Positions 43,401-53,981 of a stretch of DNA of 64,000 bases are shown here, piece by piece. Below the pieces are notes generated by a model, which was not told the origin of the DNA, did no database searches, and was given only the letters and a program-made list of their open reading frames with translations. The position numbers and the translations under genes are program-made. The first letter of the stretch is position 1. Each line of letters opens with the position of its first letter. The DNA is from Entomortierella parvispora (Eukaryota > Mortierellomycota > Mortierellomycetes > Mortierellales > Mortierellaceae). The stretch spans positions 3,038,001 to 3,102,000 of the forward strand of contig OY752143.1 of assembly GCA_963573315.1 (NCBI GenBank), read 5' to 3'.

Positions 43401-44511
43401 TATACCATGTTCAAGGGGATGACGGCTTGGTGGTTCAGAATTTCAAGGAGATGGACGTAGAATCTTTTGAGCAGCGGGTCCGAGAGGTAGCTTGTTTGCT
43501 CAAGCTTCGCGGGTTGGAAGGCATCGGACAGATCCAGTCAGTAATTGATGATGAGAAGGACCAGCTTGTGGGTCTTTCCATGACAAAGTAAGTTGCCTTG
43601 TTCTTTTTTATACATGTTTGTTCTATCAAAAAACCATTTCTCATTTTCTCTGTTTTGGCGTCTTTTTTCTAGGTACGAATATACGCTCAAGGCATACGCG
43701 ACCAACGCTCGCCGTGCACCTAGTCCACACCAGAAACTGAGTCTTGTCCATGATATGGTGGCAGCCATCAGCACGATCCACGCCGCGGGACTGGCCCATC
43801 GTGATCTGAGCGAGGTCAATATCATGATTGACGAGGATCCGGTCCAGAAACTGGGGGATGGGACCCCGCGACCGTTGGTGCGTGTGATTGATTTTGGAAA
43901 GTCTGTGTTTGTGGAGGCAGAAGAGGTAAAGCGATGGAGCATGCTCGAGACTGTCCCCGAAGAGGAATTGGCACTCTTGCCTCTGGTGATTCTACCGCCC
44001 GACCATGGGTACAAACTCTATAGGTAAGGATGGCAAAAGAAAAGGATATGGGCAATGGCGCCTTTTTTCATTCATTTCTATGACATTTTGAAGACTGACC
44101 ACGTCTGGATATTCCATTAGATCCATTTTGACGTTGCCAAGAAGCAAGGCAGATCACGCTCCGCTTCCTCCAGTGGACCCCCGGTCCGAAGACGTGTATT
44201 CTTTAGGAGTGTTGATTTGGCGGACGTTCAGTGGCAAGTCGCCATGGGCGGGCGCGATCGAGGACGACATTCGGGCGATCCGGTACCTTGTCTCGACGGA
44301 CCATCAGATCAAATTCCATATCTGCCGTGAGGTCGAGGGCGTCCGGTGTCGCGAATTGCTGTTGAAGTGCCTGACGGCCCAGGCCGAAACTCGATGCACG
44401 GCACAGCAGATCCTGGAATGGATGAGAAACCCGGATGTGTTACGGGATCTCTTGCAAGAGTTTGAGAGCGTGGGCGCGGGACGAAAACGGGTCAAGAAGA
44501 ACCTGGATTAG
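40471..44511 (+). CDS. Bromodomain protein with a C-terminal protein kinase domain
   Basis: Seven exons, join(40471..40789,40913..41750,41854..41925,42031..42960,43048..43587,43673..44023,44121..44511), 1146 residues; all six junctions are GT-AG and in frame. Residues about 253-380 form a bromodomain: ELVRVGTMILDTLLSD, VIKNPMDLTTIEAKL, LEDFENDLHLIFQNA and VHFNSPNDPVYKHA (the conserved Asn of the acetyl-lysine pocket lies in FNSPND). After a long Ser/Pro-rich middle, residues about 800-1130 are a kinase: HRDLSEVNIMID (catalytic loop), VIDFGKSVF (DFG), EDVYSLGVLIWRTFSGKSPW (helix F region) and a final AETRCTAQQILEWM. The N-lobe is atypical: no clear glycine loop, and the lysine is uncertain (candidate in VVQNFKEM). 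Suggests a chromatin-associated kinase. The start is uncertain: an upstream ATG at 40215 opens a 60-codon frame ending near a donor-like GTAAAT that I could not join in frame. Confidence 0.82.
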
Positions 44512-44848
44512 TGTCGTCGTTCGTCGTTCGTCGTTCGTTGTGTTTTTTTCTTCTTGATCTCTGCTCCTTTCACGAAGGGAAGTTGTATTGTACAAAACAT
44601 TCAAATAATAATAGAAATAACGACAGGGGAGGAAAAAAGTCCACCCTGGGAAAACAATGAAAACTGTGCATCGTGAAGTGATGAAGAAAGAAACTAAAAA
44701 GGACAATAAGCAGAGTCAGCGTGTTTCTTGTTTGTGGGGGATGTTTTATTCCTGCAGATTGCGTATTAGTATTCAATGACTTTGACAGACAGTAGTAGAT
44801 TGGATATAAGATGATGAAGGTTGTTGCCGTTGTACAAAGTAGGGTGTT
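44512..44848. other. Convergent 3' flanks
   Basis: 337 bases between two convergent genes, starting with a CGTCGTT-type short repeat (44514-44540). AT-rich, no gene. Confidence 0.5.
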
Positions 44849-46114
44849 TTACAGCGCCGAGCACATCAAAGCAGCCGAGGAGGCGAGTACCACCAACATG
44901 GCGAGCGTGACGCGCTGTTGTTTCTGAAGACGGACTGCCAAAGAAGGCACCGACTTTGTCCAGTCCGCACCGGTCGCCTGGGTCTGCTTCGCGTCGTTTC
45001 CGAGACCAATGTTGCTGGTAGGCGTGTTGGTGGCGGGGAGGAGAGCAGGCGCGACGCTATTGATGTACATCTTTGCAGCGTTCGGTTTGCCTCCCGGGTT
45101 AGCCTTCAGGCCCTTGATCTTGAACTGACGATCCTGGACCACAGACCCGGCATTGGCCTGGGCAGAAGCAGAATGGACCGTATTCGCGTTTCCGAGCGCG
45201 TTGACATGCTTGTTCTTTGCCTTGACCAAAAACTCGATCAACTCAAACCTCTTGTTGTTGTTCTTTTCTTTCACTCCAGCAGCAGCAATACCCGAGTTGG
45301 GCGACCCAGGGTAAGCCACCGTCGGGTTATCGGTCAAGGCCGCGACGCGAGGAGCATCCGAGGTCTTGAGGAGGACGCGAAACTTTTCCGAGAAGTCGAA
45401 ATCGGCCTTCAATTCCTTGGGGATCTGCCAAGACTTCCACAAGAACGGTTCATTCTTTCGAGCCAACCCCTGAGGTACTTCGGTGCCCTCGGGGACCAAG
45501 ACCGCCAAACGTACTTTTCCAAACTCGTCCATCAATTCAAGAGAAGCGGATTGAGGCGGTTGAGATCCTTTTGGGGTCAACATCCAGAAATCAATCTTGC
45601 TCGCACCTGCATCATAACTGGGACGGTAGTTCAGGTAATAAAAGTCAAGACCGGGTCCTACTGTGGGGAGAAAGGCTAACCCTTGTTTCCCACCAGCTTG
45701 GGCCTCAATCTGGAGTTGCAATGGAGGTGCTGAAGAGTCCATGGAGACATCCATGGCTTTGATCTCATTGTTGTTTTCTTTCTTGGCAGGGGCGGCGTCA
45801 CTACCGAGGGAGAGGATCGAGGCAAAGATCAGGAAGAACAGAGCAATTGAGGTCCAGAAGGAAGAGAGGAACACTCGGAAAAGGGTCAAGCGATGACGAC
45901 TCGGTCGATGAGACGAAGGAGTGGGTGAAAGGATTAAAGTCGAATGAGATTTGGAAGGTGGAAGCGTGCGACAAAGAGAGTTCACGGCCGTGACCAAGCT
46001 TTTGAGCGCAACTTCTGTGGGTGCCGTGGACTTGAAAGAATCCATGGCCTTTTGAAACGATGAGCGCAAAAAGGAATGGGAGATTGGGAGTGCGGTTGTG
46101 GGCATCTCGAGCAT
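44849..46114 (-). CDS. Membrane-anchored, probably cell-surface protein of unknown function
   Basis: Single ORF of 421 residues, ATG at 46114. A strong hydrophobic segment at about 80-104 (FWTSIALFFLIFASILSLGSDA) could be a late signal anchor; the final 20 residues (VTLAMLVVLASSAALMCSAL region) are hydrophobic and preceded by basic residues, like a GPI-attachment signal or tail anchor. Between them is a soluble domain with FLPTVGPGLDFYYLNYRPSY and DFSEKFRVLLKTSDAP, beta-rich in appearance, then an Ala/Asn-rich stretch. The 79 residues before the first hydrophobic segment are unusual for a secreted protein. Other in-frame ATGs (for example 46105 and 46045) do not bring the start closer than about 55 residues to it. 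I do not recognise the family. Confidence 0.7.
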   Translation of the reverse strand: MLEMPTTALPISHSFLRSSFQKAMDSFKSTAPTEVALKSLVTAVNSLCRTLPPSKSHSTLILSPTPSSHRPSRHRLTLFRVFLSSFWTSIALFFLIFASILSLGSDAAPAKKENNNEIKAMDVSMDSSAPPLQLQIEAQAGGKQGLAFLPTVGPGLDFYYLNYRPSYDAGASKIDFWMLTPKGSQPPQSASLELMDEFGKVRLAVLVPEGTEVPQGLARKNEPFLWKSWQIPKELKADFDFSEKFRVLLKTSDAPRVAALTDNPTVAYPGSPNSGIAAAGVKEKNNNKRFELIEFLVKAKNKHVNALGNANTVHSASAQANAGSVVQDRQFKIKGLKANPGGKPNAAKMYINSVAPALLPATNTPTSNIGLGNDAKQTQATGADWTKSVPSLAVRLQKQQRVTLAMLVVLASSAALMCSAL

Positions 46115-46612
46115 GGCGACAAAAAATAATAAAAAAATGAAGGGATGCTTGTGTTGGCGGCAGGCACCTAATCAGAAGAGACAGTGGGGGGAGACGCGTT
46201 TTTTTTTGTTCGAGCAACAAAGGCAAGAGGAAAAGTAGGGTTTGTAAGCGAGGAAGGTTCTCTGTTCGTTGTAATCGCAACAATGGGGGATGAAATCAAG
46301 AATCGGCAAGCTGCCCTTTATATCTCCAGGGTTGGGGGGATCGCCCTCGCTCGAGAATCGGCGGCACCGGAGAGGGAGCACGCCAGCTGAGACCTCAACG
46401 GACAGGAAAATAATTTGTTTGCTTGCGGACCGTTGCCCATCATCCTCTATTCCACATTCTCCTTGGTCCTGGTTGTTGTAAGCGGAAAGAAGTCGCGCCA
46501 GGTTCACCTGGTTCATGATGGAAACACTCGAAAGAGGGTTCTGGAATAAAATTTATTCTTGTGATTTTATTCAATCTTTTTTTTTTTTTCCATCCGAGAA
46601 TAATCCCTCCCC
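46115..46612. other. Upstream region of the membrane-anchored protein gene
   Basis: 498 bases between two minus-strand genes. AT-rich with poly-T and poly-A runs (46200-46207, 46578-46588). No gene; TATA-like TTTATATC near 46317-46324. Confidence 0.45.
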
Positions 46613-49012
46613 TCACGCGTTTTTGACGTATCGCAATCCCTCGTTGAGCGTGTACACCACTCTCGTGTCTTCTCCATCAGTATACACAAGCTCGTGGATC
46701 CTAGGTTCATCTCCTTCTTCCACTTCTTCTTCGATCACCCTAAGGATGCCATGGCACGTTGCTGTTGGTGACACAGGGCAAAGTCTGGCCAGTTGCAACA
46801 TGGGCTCACTCACTTTCATTGTTGATATCGCCTTCCTCAGCTTCTTCAGTTCATCTGTCGCATTCATCCAGCCCTCAAATGTGAATCCAGAGCATCCATC
46901 CTCGACCAGAACCTTCAGCTGTGGCATGACCGCTTCAAACATGTACAAGAGGACAGCCTCGGGAACGGACCACTGCCCAAGCAGGTGGAACTCTGTAAGA
47001 TTGGGGGCCACAATCGTGTTTCCAGCAGTGTCCTCAAAATCCCCAGTTTTCAAAATCCTGAGGTGTTGACCATGCGCCTGCAGAAAATCGTTTGTAATCG
47101 TGTTCAAGACTAGCACCTCGAGATTGGGGCATCCCTGCAGCATCCGAAATTGAAAACGCCAGGCAAACTCGGACCTAAGTCGGATACTACTCAGTTGCGG
47201 CAGGTGCCAGTCCCAATTCCACGTAGGTCGCGTGAATGGCTCTTCGAGAGAAAATGACTCTAGCCTCTGCTCTATCTTTGTCGTCTCCATCTCTGCTGTC
47301 GACAACATTTGTTCGAACCGCGTAATCTCCGTGGGGGACGGAATAAAAGTCTCGCCAGAGTGCCGACCGTACAGCTCCAATGACAATTCCTTGAGCGAGG
47401 CGCTGTGCCGTAATATCTCTGGATGGAATGCAATTGCAGCTGAACCAGTCAGCTTCAATATCTTTAACTTTGGTAGCGTGGCTGGTGACCAAGTTGTTAT
47501 CTCGGAGCAACTGTAGTTTTCGATTCTGTCCTGAAGATCAAGAGTCTCAAGATCCGGGCTACACAGGAGAAAATTGGGGTCGACCTGCATCACTCTGACC
47601 AGACAAAGACAAGAGATCTTCAACTCTTGGAGTTGAGGCAAGTCCCACTCGCCGCCGACGATAACTGGATTGAGACCATCATGATCAATTCGGACAATAA
47701 AGGACCTCAGTGATTTTGAAAAAGCAAAGGCCACATCGTCCATTTCCTCGGTCATTTCTGGAGCTGCCAATTGCAGTCGAACAGTCTCAATTGGCAAGGC
47801 TGGTGGAAGTGGAGGAGAAGGTGATCCAGGAGGCAGTTCGACGGAAAGGTCGTCTTTGAGCGCTTGGTCATGACGTTTTTCAGCATCCTTCCTTGCCCAG
47901 AGGACTGGTCGAGATCCAGAAGATGAGATATCAAGAACCTTCATGTTGGGGCTGTGTCGCAACATATCAAGTCCTCTAGTACCCTGCGAGGCCAAGAAGT
48001 GTGTCCATGAGATGTCGCGCCGAGGCACAACGATCTTCTCCAGAAGACTATAGTCCAAGCGATCAAGATTCTCAAAAAAATATGACCAGTTGTGTTTGTT
48101 GATCACCTTGGGCCGATAAGGAGGTAGGCAGGCCCGTATCTGCTTGATGTAAAAAAGTGGACACGATTGCCCCTTGCCGGGCCAAGTGCTATCCCGAGGA
48201 CACTCTACATTTATCAATCGGCGTGGGTTAAGCTGGGTATGTTTCCTGACAAATTGGACCATTTGCGCCATTGCTTCGTCTTTGGCTTTTTGCATGGCTT
48301 GGAGCAGATCTGGATTCTGATCTTCAAGAATATTGACAAGATACTGAGGACGATCGTGTTTCTGGTCCAGGACGAACGTGAGTGAGGTGAGGTTCTTGAG
48401 CTGGCCCGCGACATCGATATACTGTTGAAGATCAGAGACTGGGATGGATAGACTCTTGATTTGTCCAAGAATAGGACGGCAGAGGGCCCAAGAGAGAGTG
48501 ACTCTTACATCTACCTGGAAATACCGACGAGGGACGACATCTTTGTGAACGTAGGGATTGATTTCCAAATCCATTTCTCTAGACTGGTAAATGGGTGCTA
48601 GATGGTTTTCGTTCACAAACCCCAGGATGGAAGGCGACGAGTATTCGTAGGCTGACTCCATATTAAAGCCCATAAGGTCCAAGTATTGCACATAGGCAAG
48701 ATAGTCGATGCCAGAGGGAGCCGTTTGGTAGTCACCGGCAGAATGCAGGTCAAAGACAGCAGCCAGCATTGGAGTCCAATACTCGCTGGAATAAGAATTG
48801 AGGAGAGATACTACCAGCCTGTGCAAGGCTGGATGATACTGGTCCTTCTTTACCGTCGAGACGAACCATTGAAAGGGATTGGTGTAGAGGAAGGGCAGGG
48901 TCACTGCACAGAGTCGCTTGTTGGTTGTCAGCAGCGAGCACAGGTCGGCTTTGGAAGACAGCTCTCTGATGATGAGCTGCAGACATTCGAGTGGGAGGCT
49001 GTCAATGGCCAT
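46613..49012 (-). CDS. F-box / leucine-rich-repeat protein
   Basis: Single-exon ORF; start set at ATG 49012 (the frame upstream opens with GTG, not ATG), giving 799 residues. Residues 1-47 are an F-box: MAIDSLPLECLQLIIREL then LCSLLTTNKRLCAVTLPFLY, the pattern of fungal F-box proteins. The remaining 750 residues have irregular Leu-rich repeats, e.g. LKNLTSLTFVLD, LPQLQELKISCLCL, SPDLETLDLQDR, LPKLKILKLTGSA, CPNLEVLVLNTI. Expected role: substrate-recognition subunit of an SCF ubiquitin ligase binding Skp1 through the F-box. Fungi of this group carry many such genes. The gene is intact, unlike the copy at 1740-2769. Confidence 0.85.
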   Translation of the reverse strand: MAIDSLPLECLQLIIRELSSKADLCSLLTTNKRLCAVTLPFLYTNPFQWFVSTVKKDQYHPALHRLVVSLLNSYSSEYWTPMLAAVFDLHSAGDYQTAPSGIDYLAYVQYLDLMGFNMESAYEYSSPSILGFVNENHLAPIYQSREMDLEINPYVHKDVVPRRYFQVDVRVTLSWALCRPILGQIKSLSIPVSDLQQYIDVAGQLKNLTSLTFVLDQKHDRPQYLVNILEDQNPDLLQAMQKAKDEAMAQMVQFVRKHTQLNPRRLINVECPRDSTWPGKGQSCPLFYIKQIRACLPPYRPKVINKHNWSYFFENLDRLDYSLLEKIVVPRRDISWTHFLASQGTRGLDMLRHSPNMKVLDISSSGSRPVLWARKDAEKRHDQALKDDLSVELPPGSPSPPLPPALPIETVRLQLAAPEMTEEMDDVAFAFSKSLRSFIVRIDHDGLNPVIVGGEWDLPQLQELKISCLCLVRVMQVDPNFLLCSPDLETLDLQDRIENYSCSEITTWSPATLPKLKILKLTGSAAIAFHPEILRHSASLKELSLELYGRHSGETFIPSPTEITRFEQMLSTAEMETTKIEQRLESFSLEEPFTRPTWNWDWHLPQLSSIRLRSEFAWRFQFRMLQGCPNLEVLVLNTITNDFLQAHGQHLRILKTGDFEDTAGNTIVAPNLTEFHLLGQWSVPEAVLLYMFEAVMPQLKVLVEDGCSGFTFEGWMNATDELKKLRKAISTMKVSEPMLQLARLCPVSPTATCHGILRVIEEEVEEGDEPRIHELVYTDGEDTRVVYTLNEGLRYVKNA

Positions 49013-49359
49013 GGCTGGTTGATGGGGAGAGGGAGGGAGATGTGCGGCAGCGATGGAGCAAACTGATGAGGAGGCAGGGGAGAGCAAGGACAGAGGAAGG
49101 AAGGACGTGGCCGGGTGAATAGCAACAACAATCTTGGTGTTAACACACACTTCTGCTGTTCTCTTTTCCTCGGTCCAGGTCCGTCCCCGTGCCTGGCATT
49201 GGTTGACTGTGCACAGCCATGTCTCCTCTCTCTTTCTTTCGCTCCCTCAGGGCCCATTTGCCACCAATCGGTCTGCAGGAGATCATGGCAACGCAGCCCC
49301 GTCTGTCTGTCTGTATCTCTTTCTTTTTTTCTTTATTGTTCTTTGTATCCAACGAGAAA
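49013..49359. other. Promoter region of the F-box gene and 3' flank of the RRM gene
   Basis: 347 bases, mixed CT/GA-rich stretches, no gene recognised on either strand. Confidence 0.45.
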
Positions 49360-49944
49360 TCATGATGTTGATGCTGCCTCTCCAGACGCTTCCTCTGCTG
49401 CTGGTGCCTCGTTTCCAAGGACATTCTTCTTGAGCCAATCCTCGTCCGCCCAGATCGCCTTTTCAGGTCCACGTCCCCCTCCAAGTCCAGAACCGCCCTT
49501 TAATGGCTTTGCGAGGTTGACCTTGATCGTCTTTCCAAACAGTTCCGAGAGATGCATGTTGTCCTGTGCTGCCAAGGCGTCTGCTGGCAAATCAAACTCA
49601 ATAAATCCGAATCCACGATGAGGAGCAGCTAAAAAAACAATTCACGACATGAGTGACCAATGCTTCTCAAAAAAGTCCCTGTCCATCCTTAACATCGGTC
49701 AAATTCATACTTGATGATGGGTCTGGAGGAATCTCGATCTGTGTGATTTCGCCAAAGGGAATAAAAGCGGCATGCAGAACCTGAGTCGTGACCTGATCGT
49801 CCAATCCACCTATTGTTGTTTTCAAGAACGAGATTAGAACAGACATGTCCCTGGGCTCCAGCCATGACCTGAACGAAAGTCATGTAAAGGGTATTCCTGG
49901 GTACCGATATAGAGCGTGCTCTTTGAGCTGTCCCGTGCAGCCAT
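49360..49944 (-). CDS. RRM-only protein related to the RRM of cyclophilin E (PPIE)
   Basis: Three exons, complement(join(49360..49628,49711..49809,49905..49944)), 135 residues, GT-AG and in frame. After MAARDSSKS comes a single RRM: RNP2 TLYIGGL, then [22 protein letters not shown]1 HRGFGFIEF, and [22 protein letters not shown]. The block [10 protein letters not shown] followed by NM..SELFG.TI.VN.AKP is diagnostic for the PPIE RRM, which binds RNA in the spliceosome. The animal protein continues into a cyclophilin (PPIase) domain; here the frame stops after a Gly-rich and acidic tail with no such domain. The short RRM-only form may be the normal state in this lineage. Confidence 0.88.
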
Positions 49945-50796
49945 GGCAGTGGTAGTGTAAGTATGTGTGAGAGAGAGAGTGTTTGAGAGTACAAGTGCAT
50001 GCGGTGGGCAAAGTGCTTTTGCAGGAGGAAAGGTCAACGGCGGCACTTAAGGGTGTAAGCGCGAATGCCTGCTTCAAAGTTCTTTCCAGGCCCCGTTTCC
50101 TTCGCAGTCGCGTGGTTTCTCCAGGTGGTGGGCTGGCATCGAGCCAAGAGGTGACAGGCGTGATTTACTCATTGACTAGCAACCCGCCCACCTTTGTTTG
50201 CCAACCATCGCCGACCCCCGTCTTTCGTCATTTTCGTGAGAAGAAGCCATTCCTCAAGATACTGTAGTTCCGGCCGTTGCACGCCTGGTCTCCTGTGCAC
50301 AGACCCGCGCTACTTCATTCGACCGTCGTCAGCAAAGCGATGGAGGGGGAGGAGGACTCGTTGCCTGGTGATGACATAGAGGCAGTAAAGTGCAAGGTAG
50401 ATCGAACAAGAAAGGACTCGCACTAAGACATTCCACTCCACCCTCGGCATGGCAGCAGTGTGGCCCTTCTTTTTCGTTACCAGCTCATGGCCCTTGCAGG
50501 CGTGGGCCCCGTCCCCCTCACCCCATTGTCGTACTCCGCGATACCCCGTTTCACCGGCTTGTCCCTGGGGAGGAGAAGGAGACGGCAACTTCTCCGTCTC
50601 GTTCTTCTGCTCCTCATTGCTGTGTCTGCCATTCCTCATTGTCCTCATTCCTTTCTGTCGTCTCATTCCTTTCTTCTCTTCCTTCCCTCCATTTTTTTGC
50701 ACTCGTCATATTCTTCAGCCACACATCTCGCGTCTATTTCTTTTCTCTTCAATCACTCCTCTGCCCCTTGAATTCCCATCAATTGGACCGGCCACC
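49945..50796. promoter_or_regulatory. Divergent promoter region between the RRM gene and the sphingomyelin-synthase-like gene
   Basis: 852 bases. Overlapping open frames on + from 50390 to 50770 are CT-rich Pro/Ser/Leu text without family resemblance and are best read as a leader. A good translation context GCCACCATGG marks ATG 50797. Confidence 0.5.
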
Positions 50797-52067
50797 ATGG
50801 GACCACGGACGGAGCGTCTCAAAGTCTGGTTCTTCCAGCGATACAAATTCACGCGACAAAGCATCTTGTTTACCGTCCTGTGCGTCGTCATTTTTGGACT
50901 GACCATGTACTTCATGGTAAAATTCAAAAAAGAAAACAATCGTTGAGTTCTGGTCGACTTTGCTGTTGCTGACCCCTTTGGTATTTGGTTCCAACGTGGT
51001 GGTCACAATAGAACGTCATGGCCAACGTAGCGTCATATCTCTCGCCCGACAACACCGAGGTGCCCAAGTTGAATGATCGACTTTTTGAAGCCATCCCCTC
51101 CATAAAGCTACTTTGGTTGACGGATCTAGCGGACGCCTTGATGTTTATTCCGACCGTGATCTTGATCTTGACGCACTACCGGCCACTCTATCTCCTATGC
51201 AAAGTCCTTTTGACCTGGGCTCTTTGCAATCTTATGAGGATCACCACCATCGCCATCACCTCTTTCCCAGATCCTCGCGACGGCTGTGTACATTCCGTGG
51301 GCGAATTCTTTTCAACGTTTCTGTTACACCGATGTGGCGATTGCATGTTTTCAGGACACACAGTCATCTTTGTGATCTCGGCCTTGGTCTGGACCAGTCA
51401 TGGATACCATCGCTTCCCTCGACGATTGAGATGGCTGGCCTGGATTTGCATGCTGATCGTCTGGGCCTTGTGTTTTGGAAGCGCGATCATCGTCATTGCG
51501 AATCGAGCCCATTACACAGTCGACGTGATGGTGGCGTTCTATGTCGCAGGCGGCAATTTTTACATATGGACCTACATTTTTGATCATTATATCGAGGACA
51601 GAGGAAGACTCAAGGACTTGACGAGACCTTGGGGTGATGGACCGGACCCCAGACCTCATATCCGAGAGCGGGCGTTGAAACGACAGCAGAGTGGGGCAAC
51701 GGGGACAGATGCAGGTTATGACAGTGATGTGAACCCACGATCGGATGCGGAAAAGGTCGGCATGGGAGGTGTTCAGGATGAAGTGCAGATGCAGTCTATT
51801 TACGGAAATACGCCTCTTGCTGGAAAGGGCGGACAGCCAGTCATCTACAATAGTGACATTAACAGTGGTAGCGCCAGGAACGGTTATCCACAGTATCAAC
51901 AAGACCAGCAAGACCAGCAGACTGGGGTTGTGCAACAACAGGCACAGGACGTGATCCAGATCGTTTCGGAATCAGGAGAACCTTCCTTGCAGCTGCCACG
52001 GGCATACGGTCAAGAAGTTGAGATTCAACAGCTCCCGGGCGAACCTGTCAGCAACACCTTGAGATAG
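50797..52067 (+). CDS. Sphingomyelin-synthase-like PAP2-type membrane enzyme
   Basis: Two exons, join(50797..50916,51012..52067), 391 residues; intron 95 nt, in frame. Residues about 20-240 carry five to six hydrophobic segments. The active-site motifs of the sphingomyelin synthase family are present: CGDCMFSGHT (H156) and NRAHYTVDV (H207 and D211, the HxxxD pair), together a His-His-Asp triad. The first exon encodes a short N-terminus with one membrane segment (FTVLCVVIFGLTMYFM). The C-terminal 150 residues are hydrophilic and Gln-rich. The family transfers a phosphocholine or phosphoethanolamine head group from phospholipid to ceramide in Golgi or plasma membrane; which head group is used here cannot be told. 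An inositol-phosphoceramide synthase would be the usual fungal alternative. Confidence 0.85.
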
Positions 52068-52542
52068 AAAACCAAACTCAGACGAAATATATCTCCTCTC
52101 CTTTTCTACGGCACACGGAGCACGGTGTGCATGATACAGCTGTGTTATCGTCCGACGACCTCAAGTCTGAAAACTCAATAGGGCCACAGATCTCTTGAAG
52201 TTCAATTGCTTGAAATCGGCAATTCGATAGGTGGGGAGGAGTAATGAAAGGACCAAGAAAGAAGAGGTCAATTTCATACTTGGTGCACGCGCCCTGAATC
52301 TGACAAAGAGATGGCGCTGTCGCACAAATTTCGATACACCGTCCAACCGTGCTGGAGTGACAGACACTGTGTCATGACTCTCCATGGCCAGCCTTCCTTT
52401 CTTCACCATCTCGCCGAAAACCCCAGCAGGCCAGTAATGGCAGGTTCACAGCCCATGTCAGCAGCCAGGCGGACTCGACTCCCAACGCAAACAAATCAGA
52501 GATCTTTGGCGAAAAGACTGGATGTCTGATTCTCTGACTCCA
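52068..52542. other. 3' flank, no gene seen
   Basis: 475 bases between the sphingomyelin-synthase-like gene and the tandem array. No coding support on either strand. The array may begin within its last part, in diverged form. Confidence 0.4.
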
Positions 52543-53870
52543 GATCGATGATCCTCGGCAAAAAAAACCCCCCCATGGAACCTGGCCCCGCATACGCGCC
52601 ATGCTCGATGTTGTCGCTCAAAGTCGAGGGTCACCTGACAATTACGGTAAAGTCGAGCAAGGAAAATGGATTTGAGAATCGGGTGTTTTTTCACGACCAT
52701 AGGAAAGTTAAGGGATTTTTGATTTTATCATTCAGATCGATGCTCCTTGACGAGAAACTCTCAACGCACTTGGTCCCACATGCGTGCGATGACTTTTTAC
52801 TAGTTGACATTGCTGTTCAAACTCGCCGGTCACCTGACAGTTACGGTAACTTTGAGTGGGGCCGCGGATCTGAGAATCGGGTGTTTTTTCATGACCATAG
52901 GAAAAATAAGGGATTTTCGATTTTATCATCCAGATCGATGCTCCATGACGAGAAACACTCAGCGCACTTGGTCTCGCCCGCGTGCGATCACTTTTCCCTA
53001 GTCGACATTGCTGTTCAAAGTTGGAGATCACCTGATTTTTAAGGTAACTTGGAGCGTGGAAACGGATTTGAGAATCGGGAGGTTTTTCTCGGTCATATGT
53101 GAAGATAACGGAATTTCGATTTTATGACCCAGATCGATGCTCCTTGACGACAAACACTCAACGCACTTGGTCTCGCACGCATGCGATGAACTTTTACTAG
53201 TCGACATTGCCGTTCAAAGACGGAGATCACCTGATACTTACCGTAAGATCGAGATCACCTGCGCTGCGGTCACCCCACGTATCGCAGGATGCAGACCATG
53301 CATTGCAGGTATTTTTTCATGCGTTGGAAGACCGTAAATGTTAACACTCTGCGGAGCAAATCCCTTCTTTCATCGCAAATGTTGACATTCTGTCGCTGTA
53401 TTCTGTTCTGGCTCCAGGGGCGTGCAGGGGGATGCTCATCAAAAAAACCTCTTCATGCGATTGATGAAAAACACGGTTCTTAGAGAGTTGGTCGCGAATC
53501 GACTCTCCAACGACGAGAGAAACACATCGCACTTGGTTCTGTTTGAAAGGTATGGCTATTTTATAGTTGACATTCCTGTTCAAAGGCGAGATAGCCTCGC
53601 TCTATATAGTAAAGAGTTGATGGATCAGAAGATGTGTTTGAACGAGTTGGGTGAATATCATGAATATTTGACGTTTTGATCAAGACTGATGCTCCTTGAC
53701 TGGAGAATGACCGGACTCTTCATCCTTCGAGCGGGGGTTGGCTTCTTGCTAGTCGACATTGCTATTCAATGACGGAGATCGCCTGACACGTACGGTAAGA
53801 TCGAGCGAGGGATATTTATAACTTTGAGCAGAGAAAGACCGTGATCATGCAGGAGCCTTCATTTAGGCTG
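52543..53870. repeat. Tandem array of about 198-bp units
   Basis: Units begin with GATCGATGCTCC-like sequence at 52543, 52735, 52933 and 53132 (spacings 192, 198, 199); two or three more diverged units follow to about 53870, recognisable by TAGTCGACATTGCTGTTCAA-like text (for example near 53200, 53560 and 53750). Middle units are the best preserved. A unit of 198 is 66 codons, and a + strand frame stays open through about 2.5 units (52548-53042), but codon-level conservation is not evident and frames break in outer units. No known protein or transposon family recognised. Confidence 0.85.
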
Positions 53871-53981
53871 AATGAGGTTGGTTTTTCTGACCAAGTGGCC
53901 CCGGGCATTTTTTTTTTCATTTTGTCGAGTCGTCGTTTGGCCATCTTTTATTACCGTCTATGTGATCAGACAAACTGAAGA

